11,338 nt of DNA from an uncultured Collinsella sp. (GTDB lineage: Bacteria; Actinomycetota; Coriobacteriia; Coriobacteriales; Coriobacteriaceae). Shown one piece after another: positions 6,292 through 11,338 of this stretch. Under the pieces are notes generated by a model. That model made no database searches and was not told where the DNA came from. It saw only the letters and a list, made by a program, of their open reading frames with translations. The translations under genes were made by a program, and so were the position numbers. Each line of letters begins with the position of its first letter. Positions within the stretch are counted from its first letter, which is position 1. The DNA lies in NCBI GenBank assembly GCA_900759045.1, contig CAAETU010000004.1:1-11338 (forward strand). Reading direction: 5' to 3'.

Positions 6292-7710
6292 ATGGCGCTC
6301 ATCACTTCGTACCACGTCCCCGGCCTCTACGTCGAGGACCACAGTATCGACGTCCCCCTCGACTGGCGCGGCCTGGAGCCCATGCTTTTGGCCGTCGGCA
6401 GTACCATGCGCCGCGGCGCCATGCCGGCGCCCATCGCCGGCGCACCCGAAAGCATCAAGCTCTTCTACCGCGTGGTTTGCGCGCCCGACCGCATTAACGA
6501 CGACTTGCCGCTCCTCCTCTTTTTGCAGGGCGGCCCCGGCGGCGAGAGCCCGCGTCCGCTGTCGCCCACAAGCGATGGCTGGATCGAGGAGGCCGTCAAG
6601 CATTTCCGCGTCGTGCTGCCCGACCAGCGCGGTACCGGGCGCAGCAGCTGCGTAGACGGGCGTACGATCGCGGCTCTGGGCGATCGCGCCGAGGCAGCAG
6701 GAGCCGATGCGGCCCGCACGCAGGCGGACTTCCTCAAGCGCCACCTCGCCAGCTCCATCGTGCGCGATTTTGAGTACCTGCGCCTGGTGGGCTTTGGCGG
6801 CAAGCCCTGGGTCACACTCGGGCAGAGCTACGGCGGCTTTTTGACGTTGAGCTATCTGTCGCTCTTCCCCGAGGGCGTGGCGGCAAGCTTTACCTGCGGC
6901 GGCATTCCGCATGTACCGGCAAGTGCCAGCGAGGTCTATGCGCACACCTTCCCGCGCATGGCAGCCAAGACGCAGCAGTATTACGACCGCTACCCCGCAG
7001 ACGTCGAGCGCGTGGCGGCCCTGGCAGATGCCCTCGAGGAGCAAAAGCCCGCGTTGCCCGACGGCTCGCCGATGACGATCGAGCGCCTGCAGCTCATGGG
7101 CAGCGACTTTGGCATGAAGCCAAGCTTTGAGCGCATGCACTGGATTATCGACCACGCGTTTGTTGATGGCGACGGTACGCTGAGCTGCGGCTCCTCGGTA
7201 TCCGACAGCTTTTTGATGCGCGCCTTCGAGCGCACCAACACGCGTACAAACCCGCTGTACTGGACGCTGCAGGAGTTCATCTACGCCGACGGCGACACCA
7301 TGCCGATTCGCTGGGCGGCCGCAGAGGAGAAGGTCCATCGTGCCGAGTTCGACACGCTCGCGCGCCCGCTCATGTTTACCGGCGAGGCCATGTTCCCGTG
7401 GATGTTTGAGCAGATGCCTGAGCTCAAGCCCTTCAAGCCCGCCATGGACCTGCTGATGGAAGACACCAGCTGGGACAAGATCTACGACCCGCAGCGCCTA
7501 GCATGCAACGAGGTGCCACTCCAGGCCGCGGTGTACTTCGACGACATGTACGTCGATTCGGGCCTGCAGCTCGACACGCTCAGCCACGTGGGCAACTCGC
7601 ACGCCTGGGTGACCAACGAGTTTGAGCACGACGGCCTGCACGGCAGCGTGGTGTTCAAGCACCTCTTCGACGAAGCCCTCAACCGCGGAGACCTGCGTCA
7701 GATCTTCTAG
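6292..7710 (+). CDS. Alpha/beta hydrolase, proline iminopeptidase-like (peptidase family S33)
   Basis: A 472-aa cytoplasmic alpha/beta hydrolase without a signal peptide. LFLQGGPGGES (77-86) is the oxyanion-hole HGGPG-type motif of prolyl aminopeptidases, followed by LPDQRGTGRS (109-118). The nucleophile elbow is GQSYGG with Ser179. Toward the C-terminus AAVYFDDMYVD (412-422) probably carries the acidic residue, and SHAWVTNEFEHDGLH (436-450) the catalytic histidine; this block resembles the WVTNEYEHDGLR stretch of long proline iminopeptidase-related proteins. Such enzymes remove N-terminal proline from peptides. Its position between proA and proB is consistent with proline supply, though substrate cannot be read from sequence. 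The start at 6292 is chosen because of GGAAG six bases upstream and a candidate promoter between it and the earlier ATG at 6202. A type 2 repeat begins three bases after its TAG stop. Confidence 0.85.
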   Translation: MALITSYHVPGLYVEDHSIDVPLDWRGLEPMLLAVGSTMRRGAMPAPIAGAPESIKLFYRVVCAPDRINDDLPLLLFLQGGPGGESPRPLSPTSDGWIEEAVKHFRVVLPDQRGTGRSSCVDGRTIAALGDRAEAAGADAARTQADFLKRHLASSIVRDFEYLRLVGFGGKPWVTLGQSYGGFLTLSYLSLFPEGVAASFTCGGIPHVPASASEVYAHTFPRMAAKTQQYYDRYPADVERVAALADALEEQKPALPDGSPMTIERLQLMGSDFGMKPSFERMHWIIDHAFVDGDGTLSCGSSVSDSFLMRAFERTNTRTNPLYWTLQEFIYADGDTMPIRWAAAEEKVHRAEFDTLARPLMFTGEAMFPWMFEQMPELKPFKPAMDLLMEDTSWDKIYDPQRLACNEVPLQAAVYFDDMYVDSGLQLDTLSHVGNSHAWVTNEFEHDGLHGSVVFKHLFDEALNRGDLRQIF

Positions 7711-7713
7711 CAA

Positions 7714-7759
7714 GGAGCGTCCCCACCTGCCGGCACAAAAGGAACGTCCCCAAGTGCCG
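7714..7759 (+). repeat. GGARCGTCCCC repeat pair with hairpin (type 2), directly after the peptidase stop codon
   Basis: Two related units in direct repeat with a 27-bp period begin GGAGCGTCCCCACCTGCCG (7714) and GGAACGTCCCCAAGTGCCG (7741). The second unit also forms a hairpin, CGGCAC (7731-7736) with GTGCCG (7754-7759), whose loop is AAAAGGAACGTCCCCAA. Both the loop and the type 1 loop contain an A-run followed by GGAAC or GGGAC, while the arms differ entirely. Confidence 0.75.
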
Positions 7760-7795
7760 AGAACAGAAACATCGCAGGTAGAAGGCGGAGAGCGA

Positions 7796-7893
7796 AAACA
7801 CCCCTAAGCGAGCAAGGTGACGTGAAAGAGGAGGGCATTGACCTTCTGGTCATGCCCGACGATTGAACGTCAGATTGCCGCTTAGGGGCGTTT
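7796..7893 (-). repeat. Large imperfect hairpin, unit 1 of a tandem pair
   Basis: Nested pairing is seen. The outer stem is AAACACCCCTAAGCG (7796-7810) with CGCTTAGGGGCGTTT (7879-7893), one mismatch. The middle stem is GCAAGGTGACGT (7812-7823) with ACGTCAGATTGC (7867-7878), two mismatches. After a 9 x 9 internal loop, the inner stem GGGCATTGACC (7833-7843) pairs with GGTCATGCCC (7848-7857) with one bulged base. Read from proB this is the second of two structures. It may be the proB terminator, a structured 3' UTR or a mobile repeat. Confidence 0.7.
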
Positions 7894-7895
7894 GC

Positions 7896-7960
7896 AGCGT
7901 CAATTGGTTAGGCATAGACCTGATGGTCATGCCTCGCCTTTTGAATGACAAATTGTCGCT
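7896..7960 (-). repeat. Imperfect hairpin, unit 2 of the tandem pair, just after proB
   Basis: AGCGTCAATT (7896-7905) pairs with AATTGTCGCT (7951-7960) with one mismatch. Inside it AGGCATAGACC (7910-7920) pairs with GGTCATGCCT (7925-7934) with one bulged base at the same place as in unit 1. The 3' arms of the two units align (GGTCATGCC … GA…GTCA or GA…GACA … ATTG … GCT … GGG) and both are followed by CAGCGTC, 78 bp apart. It ends about 25 bp from the proB stop codon. Confidence 0.7.
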
Positions 7961-7985
7961 CTGGGCGGCGCGCAGCGTCGACCCG

Positions 7986-9113
7986 TTAGGCGAAGACGAT
8001 CAGATTATCTCGATGAATCGCGGGCTTCTCGGCCAGGTCTGCCAGCAGGCGGTTGCCGGCAATCTGGTCCTGGCGGCGTCCGGCTGCAAGCTCCAGCACG
8101 TCCGAATCGGCCTCGGCAATACCACGCGCGACAACCATACCGCTCGGGTCGCACACATCGAGCACATCGCCCTCGGCAAACGTGCCATCGACCTCGCGAA
8201 TACCCACCGCGAGCAAGGACGAGCCACGGCTGACCAGCGCCTTCGCGGCGCCGTCATCGACCGTCACCGAGCCATGCGCCTTGTCGCCCAGCGCGATCCA
8301 CAGCTTGCGGGGCGCAATGTCCAGACGCTCCGCCGGCGGATCGAACAGCGTGCCCACACTCTCGCCGCGAGCGAGGCGCACGAGCGCATCGGGCTCCTCG
8401 CCCGAGCATATCACGCTCTGAATGCCCGCCGTCATCAGAATGCGGCTCGCGCGGATCTTGGTAATCATGCCGCCCGTGCCCACCGATGTGGAAGAATCGC
8501 CCGCCGAGGCGATGATCTTGGCATCGATCTTATGCACGACCGGGACAAACTCGGCCGTTGGGTCCTCATGCGGATTGGCGGTATAGAGCCCATCGATGTC
8601 CGAGAGCGTCACGCACAGATCGGCAGAAACCAAGCAGCTTACGAGCGCCGCCAGCGTGTCGTTGTCGCCAAACTTGATTTCATCGACGGTAACGGTATCG
8701 TTCTCGTTGACGACCGGCACCACGTCAAGCTCCACAAGGCGCAGCAGGGCCTCGCGCGCATGCAGGTAGGATGTGCGGCGGGCCGTGTCGTGGCGTGTGA
8801 GCAGCACGAGCGAGGTGAGCAGGTCGCGCGCATGAAACTCCTCGTCGTAGGCCGACGAGATGATACACTGACCGGCCGAGGCGCAGGCCTGCAGGCTCGG
8901 CAGGTCGCCGACCGGCTTGCGGTCGAAGCCCAGCACGGGATAGCCACAGGCGATAGCGCCCGAGCTCACCACGACCAGACGCCAGCCGAGCTTGCGCAGG
9001 GCTGCGGCCTGGTCGGCAAGCCCGCCGATAAAGGCGCGGTTGACCTTGCCGTCGGCACCCACCACCGTGGACGAACCGATCTTTACCACCATCGTTTTAT
9101 AATAAGTCGTCAT
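7986..9113 (-). CDS. proB: Glutamate 5-kinase
   Basis: It phosphorylates glutamate to gamma-glutamyl phosphate with ATP, the first and usually feedback-inhibited step of proline synthesis. The 375-aa protein has an amino-acid-kinase domain (about 5-260) with MVVKIGSSTV (8-17), VVVSSGAIACG (47-57), PVVNENDTV (133-141), FGDNDTLAA (148-156), the nucleotide-binding LSDIDGLYT (170-178) and GTGGMITKI (212-220). A C-terminal PUA domain follows (about 268-365), as in the long bacterial form. The length is normal. The ATG at 9113 is taken as start, but no clear Shine-Dalgarno precedes it or the alternative ATG seven codons later (MVVKIG), so the start is less certain than the gene. It lies 68 bp downstream of pncB on the same strand, with a hairpin repeat between them. 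proA is nearby but not adjacent. Confidence 0.96.
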   Translation of the reverse strand: MTTYYKTMVVKIGSSTVVGADGKVNRAFIGGLADQAAALRKLGWRLVVVSSGAIACGYPVLGFDRKPVGDLPSLQACASAGQCIISSAYDEEFHARDLLTSLVLLTRHDTARRTSYLHAREALLRLVELDVVPVVNENDTVTVDEIKFGDNDTLAALVSCLVSADLCVTLSDIDGLYTANPHEDPTAEFVPVVHKIDAKIIASAGDSSTSVGTGGMITKIRASRILMTAGIQSVICSGEEPDALVRLARGESVGTLFDPPAERLDIAPRKLWIALGDKAHGSVTVDDGAAKALVSRGSSLLAVGIREVDGTFAEGDVLDVCDPSGMVVARGIAEADSDVLELAAGRRQDQIAGNRLLADLAEKPAIHRDNLIVFA

Positions 9114-9149
9114 ACGTCAAACCAATCGAATGTTGAGCAGGCGGGCGAG

Positions 9150-9188
9150 AAAATGATCCGTTTTCCTCCGTCCCCTTCGGATCATTTT
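9150..9188 (-). repeat. Hairpin repeat (type 3) over the pncB stop codon
   Basis: On the minus strand AAAATGATCCG pairs perfectly over 11 bp with CGGATCATTTT, around the purine-rich loop AAGGGGACGGAGGAAAA. The TGA inside the left arm (complement of 9182-9184) is the pncB stop codon. It lies in the 68-bp gap before proB, so it could attenuate read-through from pncB into proB or stabilise the pncB message end. Its arms are unrelated to types 1 and 2, but the loop again carries GGGAC in the gene's sense direction. Confidence 0.8.
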
Positions 9189-10687
9189 GCCCAGGGGAAG
9201 GCCGAAGCCGCGGCCATGTTCTTGCGCACGAGCTCGTCGCGCACCTGTGCCAGGCCCTGCTCCATGCCCACCACATAAGTCTGCGGGTACAGGAAGCGCT
9301 TGTAGACCGGATCCAGATGGTCCAGTGCCCAGGTGCAACGCTCGCGTGCGTCCTCAATGCTCTCGCGCGGGGCAACGGCACTGCCATCGCGCACGATCGG
9401 CGCCAGCAGCTCGCGATACTCAAGCTCGGAAACGTCGGTCACCAGGGCGGCATCGTTCACGGCCACGAGGGTATTGCCACGCGCGGCGCCCTCCCCCGCC
9501 AGATGATCCTCGTCATAGATCATGTCGCAGATCGGGCCGCCAAAGCCGTCGTAATAGCGGCGCACGCGCTGCACGCCCGGGATCGTGCGCTTGTAGGGCT
9601 GCTCGGAGAGCTTGACCACCGGCGTCCACGGGTCAGTCTCGCTCGCACGGCGGGCGGAAAGCTTGTACACGCCGCCCAGCGCCGGCTGGTCATAGCAGGT
9701 CGCGAGCTTGGTGCCCACGCCAAAGCTATCGATAGGCGCACCCTGGTCGAGCAGTGACTGAATCGTGTACTCGTCAAGATCGTTGGAAACCGAGATCCCC
9801 ACATAGGGCAGGCCCTCGGCATCAAAACGGCCGCGCACATACTTGGAGAGCTTGGCGAGGTCGCCCGAGTCAATGCGAATAGCCGACAGGCGCTCGCCCA
9901 CCGCCTCCATCTCCTTGGCAACCGTAATGGCATGCTCGCAGCCCTCACGCACATCGTAGGTGTCGATGAGCAGCGTACAGTTCTTGGGGCTCGACTTGGC
10001 AAAGGCGCGGAAGGCCTCGAGCTCGGAATCGAAGCTCATCACCCAGCTGTGCGCATGCGTGCCAAAGACGGGAATACCGTAGCGGCGACCGGCGAGCACA
10101 TTGGACGTAGAGGAACAGCCGGCCACATAGCTCGCGCGCGCGACGGCCAGGCCGCCATCGGGACCCTGGGCGCGGCGCAGACCAAACTCGGCCACGGGAC
10201 GACCGTCCGCCGCCAACACCACGCGCGCCGTCTTGGTGGCGACAAGTGTCTGGAAGCCGACGATGTTGAGCAGCGCTGTCTCGAGCAGCTGGCACTCCAG
10301 CGCGGGGCCGGTGACGCGCACCATGGGCTCGCGCGGAAAGACGAGCTCGCCCTCAGGGACGGCATCGATATTTACATGCGCACGAAAAACGCGCAGGTAG
10401 TCGAGAAATCCAGGCTTGAACATCGCGCCGCCGGCCGGGGCCTGGAGCGAGGCGAGGTAGTCGATATCCTCGGGCGTAAAGCGCAGGTTCTCGACCAGCT
10501 CAGGCAGCTCGGCGGTGCCGCACATGACGGCGTAGGCGCTACCAAAGGGATGGTCGCGGTAAAACGCGGTAAAACAACCCTGCTCATTGGCCTTGCCGCT
10601 CTCCCACAGGCCCTGGGCCATAGTGAGCTCGTACAGATCGGTGAGCATTGCGATGTCGGTGGGATGCGAGATGTCGGTCAAAGCCAT
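9182..10687 (-). CDS. pncB: Nicotinate phosphoribosyltransferase
   Basis: It converts nicotinate and PRPP (with ATP) to nicotinate mononucleotide in the Preiss-Handler NAD salvage pathway. The 501-aa protein shows DLYELTMAQGLW (17-28) at the N-terminus, EFGLRRAQGPDGG (167-179), and GTHAHSWVMSF (209-219) holding the histidine region of the active site. LLIDTYDVREG (239-249), AIRIDSGDL (269-277), GISVSNDLDE (297-306) and FGVGTKL (322-328) form the phosphate- and PRPP-binding barrel loops. The length fits the long bacterial form. An open frame extends 78 codons further upstream, but that part overlaps the next gene and has unlike composition. The start at 10687 has GAAAGGT upstream and begins the conserved sequence. 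Its TGA stop lies within the left arm of a hairpin repeat, and proB follows 68 bp later. Confidence 0.95.
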   Translation of the reverse strand: MALTDISHPTDIAMLTDLYELTMAQGLWESGKANEQGCFTAFYRDHPFGSAYAVMCGTAELPELVENLRFTPEDIDYLASLQAPAGGAMFKPGFLDYLRVFRAHVNIDAVPEGELVFPREPMVRVTGPALECQLLETALLNIVGFQTLVATKTARVVLAADGRPVAEFGLRRAQGPDGGLAVARASYVAGCSSTSNVLAGRRYGIPVFGTHAHSWVMSFDSELEAFRAFAKSSPKNCTLLIDTYDVREGCEHAITVAKEMEAVGERLSAIRIDSGDLAKLSKYVRGRFDAEGLPYVGISVSNDLDEYTIQSLLDQGAPIDSFGVGTKLATCYDQPALGGVYKLSARRASETDPWTPVVKLSEQPYKRTIPGVQRVRRYYDGFGGPICDMIYDEDHLAGEGAARGNTLVAVNDAALVTDVSELEYRELLAPIVRDGSAVAPRESIEDARERCTWALDHLDPVYKRFLYPQTYVVGMEQGLAQVRDELVRKNMAAASAFPWAK

Positions 10688-10740
10688 GGGGCGACCTTTC
10701 GGATGCGTTGTGCAGAAGTTGAGGGTTGGACGAGGCGGAC

Positions 10741-10762
10741 GTGCGGGCATGGAGCCCGGCAC
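10741..10762. other. Small inverted repeat between the membrane-anchored protein gene and pncB
   Basis: GTGCGGGC and GCCCGGCAC pair around a five-base loop with one bulged base. There is no T-run on either strand, so it is a weak terminator candidate at best. It lies in the 82-bp gap upstream of pncB. Confidence 0.3.
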
Positions 10763-10769
10763 GAACAGG

Positions 10770-11228
10770 TTAGTGCAGGCCCATGCTGCCCGTGATCGTG
10801 TAGACCATAAAGACGATAAACGCGATGAGGGCGAGCACAATGATGATTTTTTGAGCCGGAGCCATGCCGGGGATCTCATTCTCACCCGTAGGCTCCTTGG
10901 AGGTGACCATGCGCTGGGCAAAGGTCATCTCGTCACGGCTCGGCTTGGGCTCGGCGGGCTTGGGATGAGCCACCTTTTTAGGTTGAGGTTTGGGTGTGGC
11001 AGGCGCAGGCTTCGCAGTGGCGGGCTTGGGCGCGGGCGCGGGCTTGCGCTCGGATGCGGCCCTCGTGGCGGCTTCCTCGGCCTTTGCGCGCTCGGCACGC
11101 AGGGCAGCCAGCTCCTCACGCTCGCGACGAGCCTCTTCCTGAGCCTCGCGGCGGGCCTTCTCGGCGCGGAGCTCTTCCAACTCGGCGCGCTCCTCGTCGG
11201 ACAATGGTTGGAACTCAAGCTCGGCCAT
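10770..11228 (-). CDS. Charged coiled-coil protein with Pro/Ala/Lys linker and C-terminal membrane anchor, unknown function
   Basis: A 152-aa protein of no family I recognise. Three parts are visible. Residues about 10-60 are Glu/Arg/Ala-rich with heptad-like spacing (DEERAELEELRAEKARREAQ), a probable coiled coil or long helix. Residues about 60-100 are a low-complexity Pro-Ala-Lys linker (PAPAPKPATAKPAPATPKP). After a short polar stretch, IIIVLALIAFIVFMVYTI (about 127-144) is one membrane segment followed by only a few residues. That is a tail-anchored layout with the bulk in the cytoplasm. There is no signal peptide. The start at 11228 has a weak AAAGGGCGG upstream; the longer frame would run into the tRNA. 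It lies between the tRNA terminator and pncB. It could be a scaffold or division/envelope accessory protein, but the sequence does not say. Confidence 0.75.
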   Translation of the reverse strand: MAELEFQPLSDEERAELEELRAEKARREAQEEARREREELAALRAERAKAEEAATRAASERKPAPAPKPATAKPAPATPKPQPKKVAHPKPAEPKPSRDEMTFAQRMVTSKEPTGENEIPGMAPAQKIIIVLALIAFIVFMVYTITGSMGLH

Positions 11229-11245
11229 AGTACCGCCCTTTCTTT

Positions 11246-11279
11246 TTAAAAAAAGCCGCCGACACAATGTCAGCGGCTT
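11246..11279 (-). terminator. Intrinsic terminator of the tRNA gene
   Basis: On the minus strand AAGCCGCTGACA pairs with TGTCGGCGGCTT over 12 bp with one wobble pair and a three-base loop, followed by a run of seven T. It separates tRNA transcription from the gene at 11228. Confidence 0.88.
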
Positions 11280-11293
11280 ATCAAATCCAAGGG

Positions 11294-11338
11294 TGGAGAC
11301 GAAGGGAGTCGAACCCTCGGCCTCTGCCATGCGACGGC
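11294..11338 (-). tRNA. 3' part of a tRNA, probably tRNA-Ser (5' part outside the window)
   Basis: The minus strand shows a T-arm, GAGGG-TTCGACT-CCCTT, followed by the 3' acceptor strand CGTCTCC and discriminator A. Upstream GCC…GGC at the window edge fits a long variable arm, and an acceptor of GGAGACG type is typical of serine tRNAs. CCA is not encoded (CCC follows). The anticodon is outside the window, so the isotype is inferred. A strong intrinsic terminator lies just downstream. Confidence 0.7.

Noticed and set aside
6163..7338. A 391-codon open frame on the minus strand opposite the peptidase gene
   Set aside because: It is an antisense shadow of the alpha/beta hydrolase, without recognisable motifs.
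9085..9119. A promoter (TTGACG … TATAAA) overlapping the proB start
   Set aside because: The spacing is only 13 bp and it would start the transcript inside the N-terminal codons.
7863..9278. A 471-codon open frame on the plus strand opposite proB
   Set aside because: It crosses the proB coding region and both flanking repeats, and its His/Arg/Ala-rich composition is that of an antisense frame.
10688..10921. A longer start for pncB
   Set aside because: The extension overlaps the neighbouring gene, has shadow-like composition and precedes a well-placed ribosome site and the conserved N-terminus.

Overview
The window looks like chromosomal DNA from a high-GC Gram-positive bacterium, most plausibly a Coriobacteriia member such as a Collinsella relative. 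This is inferred from the strong G/C bias at third codon positions, a stand-alone CarD/CdnL-type regulator and the style of the housekeeping proteins. No database search was possible, so the taxonomy is a judgement.

Layout, left to right. Positions 1-93 are the right end of an IS3-family element (last codons of the transposase and the terminal inverted repeat). argS (minus) follows, starting at 2008. A 342-bp AT-rich divergent spacer separates argS from a CarD-family gene (plus, 2351-2836). A REP-associated tyrosine transposase gene (RAYT, Y1/HUH type, plus, 3192-3950) comes next, then an HD-domain phosphohydrolase (minus, 4121-4720) and proA (minus, 4892-6178). A proline-iminopeptidase-like alpha/beta hydrolase (plus, 6292-7710) lies between proA and proB (minus, 7986-9113). 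pncB (minus, 9182-10687), a small charged protein with a C-terminal membrane anchor (minus, 10770-11228) and the 3' part of a probable tRNA-Ser (minus, running off the right edge) complete the window.

The coding content is mostly ordinary: arginyl-tRNA charging, the first two enzymes of proline synthesis around a probable peptidase that could release proline from peptides, and NAD salvage. The striking signal lies at the gene ends. A 45-bp hairpin repeat occurs three times in about 2 kb. Each copy begins on the TAA stop codon of a different gene (CarD-family, HD, proA), reads in the same direction as that gene, and sits between the stop codon and a separate GC-rich hairpin with a T-run. Two of the copies lie in inverted orientation on either side of the RAYT gene, whose family acts on short palindromes of this kind.

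Two further hairpins with unrelated arms but a similar purine-rich GGGAC or GGAAC core lie right after the hydrolase stop codon and over the pncB stop codon. proB is followed within a few bases by a tandem pair of bulged hairpins. So six of nine complete protein genes carry a repeat or structured element at or just after their stop codon. My best candidate for an under-described system is a RAYT-linked family of arm-variable, core-sharing hairpins placed at gene 3' ends, perhaps acting as portable terminators or mRNA 3'-end stabilisers. The placement and the repeats are seen directly; the mechanism is inference.
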